A stretch of DNA of 64,000 nucleotides, taken from an uncultured Pelagibacteraceae bacterium (lineage in GTDB: Bacteria; Pseudomonadota; Alphaproteobacteria; Pelagibacterales; AG-422-B15). Each line of letters opens with the position of its first letter. Within the stretch, counting starts at the first letter, position 1. Where the stretch lies: the NCBI GenBank assembly GCA_902526005.1, contig CABZIW010000001.1, forward strand, positions 220,988 through 284,987, in the 5' to 3' direction. The translations under genes and the position numbers were made by a program. Shown in pieces: positions 18,501-28,174 of the stretch. Below the pieces are notes generated by a model that made no database searches, was not told where the DNA came from, and saw nothing but the letters and a program-made list of their open reading frames with translations.

Positions 18501-20066
18501 TCAGTGTCTAAAATGTCTCTTGCCCGTGAAAACCATCGATATACCAGCTTCATTTGCAGCAGTGATTACTTCGTCATCTTTTACTGACCCACCGGGTTGA
18601 ATTACCGCCTTGGCTCCAGAAGAAATTGTAACTAGCAGGCCATCTGCGAATGGAAAGAATGCATCAGATGCGACCACTGAATTTTCGAGAGAGTTTTCAT
18701 CAGATTTTTCCATTTCACTATTTTTTTGTGAGGCAATTTTAGCACTATCTACTCTACTCATTTGTCCTGCACCGATACCAATTGTTTTTTTATTTTTGAC
18801 ATAAATGATTGCATTTGATTTTACATGTTTGCAAACTTTAAATGCGAACAACATATCATCAATTTCATCATCACTTGGTTTTTTTGCTGTAACTACTTTC
18901 AGATCTGATTTTGTCGTATTAGCTTCATCATTTGACTGAACCAGGATCCCTCCTTCAATACTTTTGTAGTTATGCGTATTATTTTTTTTCTTCAAAGACG
19001 ACACAGTTAAAACTCGCAAATTATTTTTTGATTTAAATATTTCTATTGCTTCATCACTAATATCTGGTGCTATAATTACCTCAGTAAATATTTTTATAAT
19101 TTCAGAGGCTGTCTCTTTATCGATTGTTTGGTTAAGTGCAATGATACCCCCAAATGCACTGGTCGTATCACATGAAAATGCTTTCATATACGCTTCACAA
19201 AGTGAAGTTCCACTAGCAACACCACAAGGATTTGCATGTTTAATAATTGCAACACTGGGAGTGTCTTTATCAAATTCTTTTATTAATTGTAATGCTGCGT
19301 CAGCATCATTAATATTGTTATAACTCAATTCTTTGCCTTGAAGTAATTTTGCATGTGGTATCCCTGATTGCTGCATGGATGACTTATAGAGACTTGCTGA
19401 CTGATGAGGGTTTTCACCGTAGCGAAGTGTAGAAGATAATTCTGCAGCTGTTGAAAACTTATTAATAGGTTCGTTTGAATTTCTGTAAAACCAATTGCTG
19501 ATTAAAGAATCGTAGTAAGCAGTGGTTGAAAATGTTTTTGCAGCAAGTGCCTTTCTGAATTCCAAAGTTGTTGAACCATAGTTTTGATTGATCTCATTAA
19601 TTAGCTCATCGTAATCTTTAATATCAGTAACTACTGTTACAAATTGATGGTTTTTAGCGGCTGATCGCAACATTGCCGGACCACCAATATCAATATTTTC
19701 GATGCAAATTTCTTCATTTTCCTCTGATTTTATCGTTTCTTCAAAGGGGTAAAGATTTACAATTATTAAGTCAATATCTTCTATGCCATGTTCCTCTTGA
19801 GACTGCACATGGTTTTTGTCATCTCTTTTTGAGAGCAAACCCCCGTGTACATTTGGATGTAAAGTTTTAACTCGTCCGTCCATCATTTCTGGAAAATTGG
19901 TTAAAGATGATACATCCGTCACATCAACATCCATTTCTGCAATTGCTTTTGCGGTACCACCCGTTGAAACTATTTTAACCTTATGTTCTTTGAGCGATTG
20001 AACTACTTTTTCTAATCCTGATTTATCTGAAACAGATATCAGCGCGGTTTTAATTTTTATATCCAA
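18501..20066 (-). CDS. purH: Bifunctional AICAR formyltransferase / IMP cyclohydrolase
   Basis: PurH performs the last two steps of de novo IMP synthesis. The N-terminal MGS-like cyclohydrolase domain is seen as TALISVSDKSGLEKV, VSTGGTAKAI and DGRVKTLHPNVHGGLL. The AICAR transformylase domain contains LRYGENPHQSASLY, IIKHANPCGVA and the C-terminal DAFFPFADGL...IQPGGSVKD. The 521-residue length is normal. The start codon appears to be TTG at 20066, since no ATG exists before the conserved region and AGGGG lies about 9 bp upstream within the end of rpe. Confidence 0.97.
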   Translation of the reverse strand: MDIKIKTALISVSDKSGLEKVVQSLKEHKVKIVSTGGTAKAIAEMDVDVTDVSSLTNFPEMMDGRVKTLHPNVHGGLLSKRDDKNHVQSQEEHGIEDIDLIIVNLYPFEETIKSEENEEICIENIDIGGPAMLRSAAKNHQFVTVVTDIKDYDELINEINQNYGSTTLEFRKALAAKTFSTTAYYDSLISNWFYRNSNEPINKFSTAAELSSTLRYGENPHQSASLYKSSMQQSGIPHAKLLQGKELSYNNINDADAALQLIKEFDKDTPSVAIIKHANPCGVASGTSLCEAYMKAFSCDTTSAFGGIIALNQTIDKETASEIIKIFTEVIIAPDISDEAIEIFKSKNNLRVLTVSSLKKKNNTHNYKSIEGGILVQSNDEANTTKSDLKVVTAKKPSDDEIDDMLFAFKVCKHVKSNAIIYVKNKKTIGIGAGQMSRVDSAKIASQKNSEMEKSDENSLENSVVASDAFFPFADGLLVTISSGAKAVIQPGGSVKDDEVITAANEAGISMVFTGKRHFRH

Positions 20067-20067
20067 C

Positions 20068-20724
20068 TTAATGGCCCCTTAGTTTTTCAATGTTATTTGC
20101 ATATTCACTTGGGCCACCTTTAAAGGTTGTGGTGCCTGCAACAATCATATCGGCTCCAGCATCAATTACTGATTGAACATTTTCAAAATTAATTCCCCCA
20201 TCAACTTCTAAATGAATTTCTCTACCAGACCTATTAATTTCTTCTCTAAGGTTTGATAATTTATCAAGAGCCGTTGGAATAAATTTCTGACCACCAAAAC
20301 CTGGGTGAACGCTCATTACTAAAATGAGATCAAGTTTATCCATAAAGGGTTTCACCGCTTCCCATTCAGTATCTGGGTTGATTGCAAGTCCAGCCTTTGC
20401 ATTTAACGATTTAATTTTATTCAAACATGCCTCTGTGTCATCATTTGCCTCGGGATGAACTGAAACAATATCAGCTCCAGCTTCAACAAACTTCTCAATA
20501 TAAGGCTGTACAGGATCGATCATCAAATGAACATCAAATGGTAATGAAGATTTATCTCTTATTGATTTAACCACATCTGGTCCTATTGTGAGATTGGGAA
20601 CAAAGTGTCCATCCATTACATCTACGTGTATGTAGTCTGCTCCGGCTTGAGTGATATTAACGACCTCATCCCCTAATGATGAAAAGTCTGATGCTAGTAT
20701 AGAAGGTGATATTTTAACCGACAT
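20068..20724 (-). CDS. rpe: Ribulose-phosphate 3-epimerase
   Basis: This TIM-barrel enzyme interconverts ribulose-5-phosphate and xylulose-5-phosphate in the pentose phosphate pathway. Conserved segments are KISPSILASDFSSLGDEV, HVDVMDGHFVPNLTIGP with metal ligands, DVHLMI, MSVHPGFGGQKF and EVDGGIN, followed by the phosphate-binding DAGADMIVAGTTTF. The length (218 residues) is typical. It is upstream of purH with a one-base gap and probably shares its transcript. Confidence 0.97.
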   Translation of the reverse strand: MSVKISPSILASDFSSLGDEVVNITQAGADYIHVDVMDGHFVPNLTIGPDVVKSIRDKSSLPFDVHLMIDPVQPYIEKFVEAGADIVSVHPEANDDTEACLNKIKSLNAKAGLAINPDTEWEAVKPFMDKLDLILVMSVHPGFGGQKFIPTALDKLSNLREEINRSGREIHLEVDGGINFENVQSVIDAGADMIVAGTTTFKGGPSEYANNIEKLRGH

Positions 20725-20821
20725 TATTGTGAAGCATTATTTCTCTGTATAACAGAAAGGTTTGTTGTTTCCCACTGTTTTCATACTTTGATTAGCGACA
20801 AATAGAGATTACATTATATAT

Positions 20822-20977
20822 ATGAACGATAAAAAAACAGAGGCTGTCGAGAACAAAGAAGACAAGAAAACTGACACCAAATTACCTAAAAAGAAAAAAG
20901 AAATAGGTGGCGCAGATGGTCCAGAACCAACCCGTTTTGGAGACTGGGAAAAAAAAGGAATTACCTCAGATTTTTAG
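20822..20977 (+). CDS. DUF1674 / succinate dehydrogenase assembly factor 4-like protein
   Basis: This 51-residue protein starts with a Lys/Glu-rich tail and ends in GGADGPEPTRFGDWEKKG plus ITSDF. That is the signature of DUF1674, the bacterial counterpart of SDHAF4, which in mitochondria helps mature the flavinylated SdhA subunit. Only the C-terminal signature is conserved in the family. No sdh gene is in the window, as is usual for this family. The gene is transcribed divergently from rpe across a 97-bp gap. Confidence 0.85.
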   Translation: MNDKKTEAVENKEDKKTDTKLPKKKKEIGGADGPEPTRFGDWEKKGITSDF

Positions 20978-21055
20978 CTTTAATTGACTTTTATGATAGT
21001 AGGATCCCACTTATATTAATATTGCAAAATAAATTAGTTATTTTATGGATTAACT

Positions 21056-21274
21056 ATGGAAAATTCTGAAGTTATAAAAATAATTGAAAATCTTAAAGGA
21101 CGAAGGCCTTATGAAGAAAAGAGAGCAGCAAAATTAGGATTTGCTTCTCTTCATGAATATATCGAAGATAAGATTCACAAAAAACAATTAGCTGAAAAAA
21201 AACTTGAAGAAACCCAATGTGAAACTTTAAAAGTTGACAGTCAATCTAAGAACAAAAGTTGTGGTTGCTGTTAA
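21056..21274 (+). CDS. Small hypothetical protein with C-terminal cysteine motif
   Basis: This 72-residue soluble protein has a basic, helical N-terminal half (KGRRPYEEKRAAKLGFASLHEYIED), then a charged helix and the tail SKNKSCGCC. Three closely spaced C-terminal cysteines plus one at about residue 54 could bind a metal or form disulfides. No family is recognised with confidence. It follows the DUF1674 gene on the same strand after 78 bp and lies tail-to-tail with the cupin gene. Confidence 0.65.
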   Translation: MENSEVIKIIENLKGRRPYEEKRAAKLGFASLHEYIEDKIHKKQLAEKKLEETQCETLKVDSQSKNKSCGCC

Positions 21275-21296
21275 ATCGATACCTATTGATTTGTAA

Positions 21297-21713
21297 TCAA
21301 AGTTCATGATCAAATTTAGATGGCTTCCAATCTTTTGGTGCCAGTTCTAAATCTTCAAACTCAAAAGCGGGTGCGACCGTGCATCCAATTAAGCTATACG
21401 CTCCAGTAGATTTTAAAGCAAACCAAGTTTCTTTTTCTACAGTGTACATAAAATTATTATTAGATCCTATCTGATCAATTTGAAATTCAACACCATCTTT
21501 TGAAGTGTATATGTTTAAAGGACTGCCTGAATAAAAATGTAACGTTTCAGTTTTTGTTATTCTGTGCCAGTGGGAATTCTCATGTTCTTCAAGTAAGAAA
21601 TATATATGAGTGACATCCTTATTCCTAAAAATCTCAACGTAATGACCTCCCTCAGGATGTGGGGTCATTTTGTGATCTTCGATTAAAGCTTTAACGGTAC
21701 TTTTATCACTCAC
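21297..21713 (-). CDS. Cupin, DUF985 family
   Basis: This 138-residue cupin-fold protein begins with the family motif MTPHPEGGHYVEIFR and continues with IYFLLEEHENSHWHRITKTETLHFYSG (histidines as likely metal ligands), then LIGCTVAPAFEFEDLELA. DUF985 proteins have unknown enzymatic activity; some are annotated as epimerase-like. The start is GTG at 21713, 6 bp after the acs stop, so it is probably the last gene of the tsaD-gpsA-EVE-acs run. Confidence 0.88.
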   Translation of the reverse strand: MSDKSTVKALIEDHKMTPHPEGGHYVEIFRNKDVTHIYFLLEEHENSHWHRITKTETLHFYSGSPLNIYTSKDGVEFQIDQIGSNNNFMYTVEKETWFALKSTGAYSLIGCTVAPAFEFEDLELAPKDWKPSKFDHEL

Positions 21714-21719
21714 AAGAAA

Positions 21720-23660
21720 CTACTTGTTCATTCGATTTTCAACAAGATCATTAACCACAGCCGGTTCTGCTAATGTAGATGTATCACCTAAATTACTGTA
21801 ATCGTTTTCAGCAATCTTTCTTAAAATTCTTCTCATAATTTTTCCTGATCGAGTTTTTGGAAGACCTGGTGCCCATTGAATTAAATCTGGTGATGCGATC
21901 GGACCAATTTCTTTACGAACCCATGCAACAAGTTCTTTATATAATTCGTCTGATGTTTCTTCACCTGCATTGAGCGTAACGTATGCATAGATACCTTGGC
22001 CTTTTATATCGTGCGGGTAACCAACAACTGCTGCCTCACTAACTTTTGGATGAGCAACGAGAGCTGACTCAACCTCTGCTGTTCCCATTCTGTGACCGGA
22101 TACATTTATTACATCATCCACTCTTCCAGTGATCCAGTAATAACCGTCTTCATCTCTCCTGCAGCCATCGCCCGTAAAATATTTTCCATCAAATTGAGAA
22201 AAATAGGTTTCAATAAATCTTTTATGATCTCCGTAAACTGTTCTCATTTGTCCTGGCCAAGAGTCTGCTAAACAAAGAGAACCCTCGCAAGCACCTTCAA
22301 GAATTTTTCCTTCAGCGTCTAAAATTTCAGGTTTGACTCCAAAGAAAGGTTTTGTTGCTGAACCTGGTTTTTGAGCAATCGCGCCAGGCAGAGGTGTAAT
22401 TAAAATTCCTCCTGTTTCTGTTTGCCACCACGTATCGACGATCGGACACTTTTTGTCCCCAACGACATTATAATACCACATCCATGCTTCTGGATTAATC
22501 GGCTCTCCAACAGTACCAAGTAATTTAAGTGATGACCTACTTGTTTTTTTAACAGGATCTTCACCTTCCCGCATTAATGCCCTTATTGCAGTTGGCGCAG
22601 TATAAAAAATGTTAATTTTGTGTTTATCGACCACTTCCCAAAATCTAGAGGCACTAGGATAGTTTGGGACACCTTCAAACATGACAGTGACGGCACCATT
22701 TGCTAACGGGCCATATACAATGTAACTGTGCCCTGTGACCCAACCAACATCTGCGGTGCACCAATAAACGTCACCATCTTTATAATCAAAGACATATTGA
22801 TGTGTCATCGAGGCGTAAACCATATAACCACCAGTGGTGTGCATAACTCCTTTTGGTTTGCCAGTTGATCCAGATGTATACAATATAAAGAGAGGATCTT
22901 CTGCTGACATTTCTTCTGGCGGACAATCACCAGATTCTTTTTCGGTTAATTCTTGATACCACACATCTCTATCATCAACCCAACCAATATCACCGCCAGT
23001 TCTTTTAACTACAATACAATGTCGTACGCCACCTGAAATTGAAATGGCTTCATCTGTATTTTTCTTTAATGGAATTGCCTTGCCACCTCTTACGCCTTCA
23101 TCCGCAGTGATCACAATATCAGATTTACAATCACTTATTCTTCCAGCTAAAGAGTCTGGAGAAAAGCCTCCAAATACGACAGAGTGAATTGCGCCAATCC
23201 TTGTACAAGCAAGCATCGCATAAGCCGCTTCAGGAATCATTGGCATATAAATAGTTACACGGTCACCTTTTTTAACACCAAGAGATTTCATGCCGTTAGC
23301 AAGTTTTGATACTTCACTGTGTAACTCTTTATAAGTAATGTGTTTTGAATCTGCTGGATCATCGCCTTCCCAGATGATTGCAGTTTGATCTGCTTTATCT
23401 TTTAAATGTCTATCAATACAGTTGCTTGATGCGTTAAGTGTGCCGTCGTAATACCACTTGATTGAAAAATTATCTTTATTGTAAGAAACGTCTTTTACAT
23501 TTGTATATGGTTTAATCCAATCAATTCTTTTACCGTGTTCACTCCAAAACTCTTCATTGTTATTGAGAGAATTATCATACCATTTATTATATTTGTCGTT
23601 ATTAATTTGAGCTTCTGTAGACCATTCACTGCTTACTTCAAACTTTTCATTTTCACTCAT
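21720..23660 (-). CDS. acs: Acetyl-CoA synthetase
   Basis: Acs activates acetate to acetyl-CoA through acetyl-AMP, feeding the TCA cycle and lipid synthesis. This 646-residue ANL-superfamily enzyme has the P-loop [19 protein letters not shown], the WWQTETGG motif, the hinge and C-terminal domain with [18 protein letters not shown], and the [15 protein letters not shown] segment whose lysine is the usual acetylation-control site. Normal length. It lies 12 bp downstream of the EVE-domain gene. Confidence 0.98.
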   Translation of the reverse strand: MSENEKFEVSSEWSTEAQINNDKYNKWYDNSLNNNEEFWSEHGKRIDWIKPYTNVKDVSYNKDNFSIKWYYDGTLNASSNCIDRHLKDKADQTAIIWEGDDPADSKHITYKELHSEVSKLANGMKSLGVKKGDRVTIYMPMIPEAAYAMLACTRIGAIHSVVFGGFSPDSLAGRISDCKSDIVITADEGVRGGKAIPLKKNTDEAISISGGVRHCIVVKRTGGDIGWVDDRDVWYQELTEKESGDCPPEEMSAEDPLFILYTSGSTGKPKGVMHTTGGYMVYASMTHQYVFDYKDGDVYWCTADVGWVTGHSYIVYGPLANGAVTVMFEGVPNYPSASRFWEVVDKHKINIFYTAPTAIRALMREGEDPVKKTSRSSLKLLGTVGEPINPEAWMWYYNVVGDKKCPIVDTWWQTETGGILITPLPGAIAQKPGSATKPFFGVKPEILDAEGKILEGACEGSLCLADSWPGQMRTVYGDHKRFIETYFSQFDGKYFTGDGCRRDEDGYYWITGRVDDVINVSGHRMGTAEVESALVAHPKVSEAAVVGYPHDIKGQGIYAYVTLNAGEETSDELYKELVAWVRKEIGPIASPDLIQWAPGLPKTRSGKIMRRILRKIAENDYSNLGDTSTLAEPAVVNDLVENRMNK

Positions 23661-23672
23661 AAGGAAATTATC

Positions 23673-24089
23673 TTATTTGATACCACCGAGATTGCAAATA
23701 ATTGTCCATGACTTTTTATCGATTGGCATTACCGAGAGACGCGACTGTTTGACCAAGGCTAGGTGATTGAGTTTTGGATGATCCTTTATCTGAGCGAGGT
23801 TAACTTTAATTTTAAGGGTTTTTACAGCCGCTACAGATACCATTCCAAAGCGTTTAGTTTTATCTGTAGGATCAGGATGATATTTCTTAACGACTTTTAC
23901 TATACCAACAATATCTCTTTCTTTGACCGAGTGATAAAAAAAACAAAGATCTCCTTTTTCCATTTTTTTCATATTGTTGGATGCTTGGTAGTTTCTTACG
24001 CCATCCCAACCTTCACCTTTGCTTCCAGCTTTTACTTGCTGTTCCCAAGACCATGTTTCAGGTTCTGATTTCATTAACCAGTAGTTCAT
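23673..24089 (-). CDS. EVE (PUA-like) domain protein
   Basis: This 138-residue single-domain protein begins with YWLMKSEPETWSWEQQ, followed by GEGWDGVRNYQASNNMKKMEKGDLCFFYHS. This is the signature of the EVE/thymocyte-nuclear-protein-1 family, thought to bind modified bases in RNA or DNA. The start at 24089 is backed by AAAGGAG 5 bp upstream. It lies between gpsA and acs, a placement seen in other alphaproteobacteria. The ligand is unknown. Confidence 0.92.
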   Translation of the reverse strand: MNYWLMKSEPETWSWEQQVKAGSKGEGWDGVRNYQASNNMKKMEKGDLCFFYHSVKERDIVGIVKVVKKYHPDPTDKTKRFGMVSVAAVKTLKIKVNLAQIKDHPKLNHLALVKQSRLSVMPIDKKSWTIICNLGGIK

Positions 24090-24090
24090 G

Positions 24091-25092
24091 TTACTCCTTT
24101 GTTATAGGTCTATTTAAAAGTTCTTGAATTGTAATATCAATATTTTTCTTTCGGTATAAAACTTTATAAATTGCATCATTGAGAGGTAAATCTAATTTTT
24201 TCTCAATTGATAGTTTCTTGAGTGCCCTGACAGTAAATACTCCCTCAGCGACTGAGAATTTTTTTTCAATAATTTGATTTAGTGTTTTCCCTTTTGCAAG
24301 ATCAATTCCTAAAGAAAAATTTCTAGACTCTTTAGATGAACAAGTAAGAAATAAATCCCCCATACCAGAGAGTCCGGCAAGCGTACTTTTTTTTGCATTC
24401 ATAGATTGGGCAACAATCTTAATTTCAGCAAAACTTCTCGATATAATTGAAGCAACTGCATTTTCTCCATATTTTTTTCCAAACACTATCCCACTCGCAA
24501 TAGCATAAATATTTTTCAGAGCTCCTGCTATTTGTGATCCTATAATGTCATCAGATAAGTAAGGTCTTAGTGTTGGTGACTTAATGAGTTGAGCAATTCT
24601 ATTTGCTACTTGTTCATTTTTTGAGGCAACAACAGTGGCAGCTGGCAGACCTTTAGCTATCTCGGCTGCGAAATTTGGTCCTGAAATAATTGCAATTTTA
24701 CTTTTTGGAAATACAGAGGTTACAATTTCACTCGGCAATTTTAAGCTATTCATTTCAATACCTTTAGAACAGCAAACAAATATTGTTTTTGTTTCAATAT
24801 TTTTTTTAAGTTTTAGTAGGTTAGTCGATAAGTATTGAACAGGTGAAACCAGGAATAAAATTTCACACTCTGCTACATCAAGAATTGACGTCGTACACTT
24901 TATTTTTTTACTTAATTTAATCTTTGGTAGATAGCGTTTGTTTTCAGATAACTTATTGATGTTATCACAAACACTTTTTTCTTTTGCCCACAAAATAACT
25001 TTCTCTTTTTTTGCGACAATATTTGCTAATGCAGTCCCCCACGCACCTCCACCAATTACACCAATTTTATATATTGTTTTATCCTTCGACAA
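24091..25092 (-). CDS. gpsA: Glycerol-3-phosphate dehydrogenase [NAD(P)+]
   Basis: GpsA reduces dihydroxyacetone phosphate to sn-glycerol-3-phosphate for phospholipid synthesis. It has the Rossmann motif IGVIGGGAWGTALAN, the CCSKGIE and ISGPNFAAEIAKGLPAA segments, GALKNIYAIASGI with the catalytic lysine, and GLSGMGDLFLTC. The length (333 residues) is normal. No ATG exists before the Rossmann motif; TTG at 25092 is the best start, with AAAGG about 8 bp upstream, so the gene overlaps tsaD by 14 bp. Confidence 0.97.
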   Translation of the reverse strand: MSKDKTIYKIGVIGGGAWGTALANIVAKKEKVILWAKEKSVCDNINKLSENKRYLPKIKLSKKIKCTTSILDVAECEILFLVSPVQYLSTNLLKLKKNIETKTIFVCCSKGIEMNSLKLPSEIVTSVFPKSKIAIISGPNFAAEIAKGLPAATVVASKNEQVANRIAQLIKSPTLRPYLSDDIIGSQIAGALKNIYAIASGIVFGKKYGENAVASIISRSFAEIKIVAQSMNAKKSTLAGLSGMGDLFLTCSSKESRNFSLGIDLAKGKTLNQIIEKKFSVAEGVFTVRALKKLSIEKKLDLPLNDAIYKVLYRKKNIDITIQELLNRPITKE

Positions 25093-26158
25093 CTCTTTTA
25101 CCTTTCATGAATAAGGCATTTTTATCAAGCGGCCATCTTGGTCGAGGTTTAAAATTTAACTTATTGAATTTATTTCTTTCAAATCGTTCAATTCCCGCTA
25201 GAGCAATCATTGCACCGTTATCCGTACAATACTTGATTGATGGAAATAAAAATTCACAATCTTCAATTTCTCCAAGCTCTTTAAGTGATTGACGAATACT
25301 TTTGTTGGCAGCGACACCACCCGCCACAACAACTTTCAAATCTTTTTTTGATTTAACTAATTTTCTAAACTCGTTTACTGCGTTCTGCGTTTTTTTAAAA
25401 ATTATTCGATTAACAGTTTCTTGAAACGATGCCGCCATATCTCTTTTGAATTTTTCAGTACAGCGATGTTCAGCAACAATATTTGCAACAGAAGATTTTA
25501 ATCCTGCAAAAGAAAAATGAGAGTTCTTTTCTTTGATCAATGGCATTGGTAGTTTGAATCGATTTTTATCACCAGAGGCTGCGTATTTCTCTATCTCAGG
25601 TCCTCCTGGATAACCTAAATTTAAAATTCGAGCAGTTTTATCAAATGCTTCACCAAGCGCATCATCTATTGTTGTGCCAATCCGCTTGTAAGAATTGAAA
25701 CTTTTAATAATTGTAAATTCAGTATGACCTCCTGAGACCAATAATAATAAATATGGAAAATTGATATCTCTTTCCAGTTTAATTGATAACGCATGACCTT
25801 CTAGATGGTTAATTGCAATAAAAGGTTTGTTTGAATAATGAGCAAGGGTTTTACCCGCAACAACACCAACCAGCAGTCCTCCAAGCAGTCCTGGTCCAGC
25901 TGTCGCTGCGATGGCATCTATTTTTTTAAGATTAAGGCCAGATTGATCAATAGCTAATTTTATTAACTTATCAATTATATCCGAATGCGCACGTGCCGCC
26001 AATTCTGGAACAACACCGCCATAATACTTATGAATATCAATTTGAGATTTAACAATATTTGAAAGAACATTTATTTTGTTATCTCTTTTTTCAACAATCG
26101 AAACTGACGTTTCGTCACAACTTGATTCAATTCCCATCACTCTTATTGGTTTATTCAT
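25079..26158 (-). CDS. tsaD: tRNA threonylcarbamoyladenosine transferase TsaD
   Basis: TsaD, with TsaB and TsaE, installs t6A at position 37 of ANN-decoding tRNAs. This ASKHA-fold protein has GIESSCDETSVSIV at its start, the metal-binding HLEGHALS motif near residue 115, LLLVSGGHTE, and VVAGGVAANKSIR. The length (359 residues) is standard. It begins an apparent operon with gpsA and diverges from hemC across a 99-bp AT-rich gap, the classical alphaproteobacterial arrangement. Confidence 0.97.
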   Translation of the reverse strand: MNKPIRVMGIESSCDETSVSIVEKRDNKINVLSNIVKSQIDIHKYYGGVVPELAARAHSDIIDKLIKLAIDQSGLNLKKIDAIAATAGPGLLGGLLVGVVAGKTLAHYSNKPFIAINHLEGHALSIKLERDINFPYLLLLVSGGHTEFTIIKSFNSYKRIGTTIDDALGEAFDKTARILNLGYPGGPEIEKYAASGDKNRFKLPMPLIKEKNSHFSFAGLKSSVANIVAEHRCTEKFKRDMAASFQETVNRIIFKKTQNAVNEFRKLVKSKKDLKVVVAGGVAANKSIRQSLKELGEIEDCEFLFPSIKYCTDNGAMIALAGIERFERNKFNKLNFKPRPRWPLDKNALFMKGKRVVEG

Positions 26159-26257
26159 TTTTTTTTGATACGTAATCTATTCTAAAATGCGGCAATTTCC
26201 TTGACTTATATATATAATATTCAAATGTATCATATTACAGTTTAAGAATAAGAATTT

Positions 26258-27223
26258 ATGTCAAATAAAAGAAAAATACTTGTAGGCATTAGAGATAGCA
26301 AGCTATCCAAAGCACAAACAGGTATCTTTATAGATGAAGCTGACAAAATAGATGAAATAAGAACTCATTATAATTTTGAGATTAAAACAATAAAAACAAC
26401 AGGAGATATCCATAATACTAGTCGTCTGGACCGCATGGGCGGCAAAGGCCTTTTTATTAAGGAAATTGAAAAGCAAATTATTGATCAAAAAATTGACATT
26501 GGCGTGCATTCAATGAAAGACGTGCCTGCACAAGAAATTCACAAGGATTTACAAATCGTTTGTTGGATGCAAAGACATTTTAACGATGATGCATTGTTAT
26601 CAAATTCAGGAAATAAGTTTCTTGATCTACCGTCCGGATCAAAGATAGGCACAAGTTCAATACGCAGGCGTGCACAAATATTAAGGTTACGAAAAGATTT
26701 ATCCGTACGGCTTTTAAGAGGCAATGTTGATACAAGAATTAATCAGTTACGTGCTAAAAAGTATGATGCAATTATTTTAAGCCTGGCAGGACTCCAAAAA
26801 TTAAATTTGGAGAATAATGTAACAGAAGTTTTAAGTCAGGATGATTTCTCACCCGCAGCATGCCAAGGTGTAGTAGGAATACAGGCTCATAAAGAAAATA
26901 TTTTTGCAAATTTGTTTAAAAAAATAAACGATTTAAAAACTCAAACCGAATGTAAAGCAGAGAGGAGAGTATTGAAAATAATTAATGCAAATTGCAACAG
27001 TCCAATTTCTGTGGTCTCAAAAATAATAAATGATCAAATACAAATTAAAGTACAATTGCTAAATCATACTGGTGAAACTATTTTTTTTAAAACCTATAAT
27101 GATTCTGTAAATAAATATGAGCATCTTACAGATGCAATAGGTAATGAAATTATGAGTGAAGTTGGTGAAAAACAAATTGAACAATTAAATGAATTAGAAC
27201 ATGATTTTGATTATACGCCATAG
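26258..27223 (+). CDS. hemC: Hydroxymethylbilane synthase (porphobilinogen deaminase)
   Basis: HemC joins four porphobilinogen units into hydroxymethylbilane in haem synthesis. Conserved parts include GIRDSKLSKAQT, TTGD near residue 50, KGLFIKEIE, HSMKDVP, KIGTSSIRRRAQI and LRGNVDTRI. The cofactor-binding cysteine is in NANCNSPISVV near residue 248. The length (321 residues) is normal. Its 3' end overlaps hemD by 23 bp. The product ultimately serves the cytochrome c maturation system encoded at the right end of the window. Confidence 0.97.
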   Translation: MSNKRKILVGIRDSKLSKAQTGIFIDEADKIDEIRTHYNFEIKTIKTTGDIHNTSRLDRMGGKGLFIKEIEKQIIDQKIDIGVHSMKDVPAQEIHKDLQIVCWMQRHFNDDALLSNSGNKFLDLPSGSKIGTSSIRRRAQILRLRKDLSVRLLRGNVDTRINQLRAKKYDAIILSLAGLQKLNLENNVTEVLSQDDFSPAACQGVVGIQAHKENIFANLFKKINDLKTQTECKAERRVLKIINANCNSPISVVSKIINDQIQIKVQLLNHTGETIFFKTYNDSVNKYEHLTDAIGNEIMSEVGEKQIEQLNELEHDFDYTP

Positions 27224-27935
27224 GAATTTAGATATAGAGTTTAAATCAAAGCTAGATAAAAATAATTATAATTATTCATATCAACCTGTTCTTCATTTTA
27301 ACTATGTTAAAAATAAGATAATTAATTCTGAGAACAAAATATTTATCATTGCATCGATACAAGCTGTAAAATCAATACGCTTACAAAGAAATGAATATTT
27401 TAGTTTGATTAAAGATGCTCAATTATTTGTTATTGGAAAAAAAGTAAAAGAAGCATTGGTGAAGTTGGGTGTCAACAATATTATTAAGACATTTGACACA
27501 ACAACATCACTATTAAAATTCATTCAAAAAAATAATTTTTATAAAAAAATCAAATTTGAATATTTGTGCGGCTCAGTTGTAAATGATGAATTTATTAATC
27601 AGATGAAAATGAAAAAATTCACACTCAGGAAAAAGATTGTTTATGAGGTTATACCGGCGGCCCAACTCTTAGAAAGAACTAAAGCCGTCATTAGAAATGG
27701 TAATATAAAAGTAATTGTATTTTACTCAGTTTATTCAGCTAAGATTTTTTTGAAACTTCTAAGAAAATATGGTCTTTTGTCATCAATAAGCAGGGATGTT
27801 AGAATTCTGTGTTTTAGCAAGAGAATCTTAAATCACTTATCCAGTGGCAAATTCCTGCCCAACAAAAAAATTCATGCAATAAAAAAGCCTAAATCTGAGT
27901 TATTATTTCAATATATAAAAAAAACTCTAAATTAA
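27201..27935 (+). CDS. hemD: Uroporphyrinogen-III synthase
   Basis: HemD closes and inverts ring D of hydroxymethylbilane. The family is notoriously divergent. The call rests on the 244-residue length, the two-lobe alternating alpha/beta pattern, the IASIQAVKSI segment (usual form TSxNAV), VFYSVYSAKIFLKLL in the second lobe, and direct overlap with hemC. The sequence is unusually Lys/Asn-rich, in line with local AT pressure. Mitofilin- and HemY-like genes often found after it are absent here. Confidence 0.85.
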   Translation: MILIIRHRNLDIEFKSKLDKNNYNYSYQPVLHFNYVKNKIINSENKIFIIASIQAVKSIRLQRNEYFSLIKDAQLFVIGKKVKEALVKLGVNNIIKTFDTTTSLLKFIQKNNFYKKIKFEYLCGSVVNDEFINQMKMKKFTLRKKIVYEVIPAAQLLERTKAVIRNGNIKVIVFYSVYSAKIFLKLLRKYGLLSSISRDVRILCFSKRILNHLSSGKFLPNKKIHAIKKPKSELLFQYIKKTLN

Positions 27936-27991
27936 TGATGACCTGTTGTAAAAAAGGTTGAAATTAGGATGTTTTTTATCAAATCAGACTT

Positions 27992-28122
27992 GTTGCATAA
28001 ATGTACCATTTTATATCTAAAGGTAGAAAATAACTCTTTTAAACATTTGACTAATTTTAAATATTTCAGTTAAATACAAGCATTCTGTAATGTTGCAACT
28101 GTGACATTATTATATTTAAGAA
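27992..28122 (+). promoter_or_regulatory. Candidate regulatory region upstream of the DUF1302 gene
   Basis: Positions 27992-28011 (GTTGCATAAATGTACCATTT) match 16 of 20 bases of the porin upstream element at 7241-7260. A second word, ATATTTAAGAA (28112-28122), also occurs upstream of the porin at 7276-7286. Between them is a GTTGCAAC palindrome (28092-28099) followed by TGTGACA. The surrounding 239-bp gap after hemD otherwise holds no credible gene. Confidence 0.35.
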
Positions 28123-28174
28123 TTAATAATAGAGTGATCGTGCTCAATTATGAATTTGAAACAGGGGAGAAGAT

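Noticed and set aside
26201..26236. TTGACT plus TATAAT-like boxes upstream of hemC
   Set aside because: Both words are present, but their spacing (6 bp, or 19-24 bp to alternative boxes) does not fit a promoter in AT-rich DNA.
27969..28073. 34-codon frame between hemD and the DUF1302 gene
   Set aside because: Covers the shared promoter word, lacks a good ribosome site and resembles nothing; likely chance in a regulatory gap.
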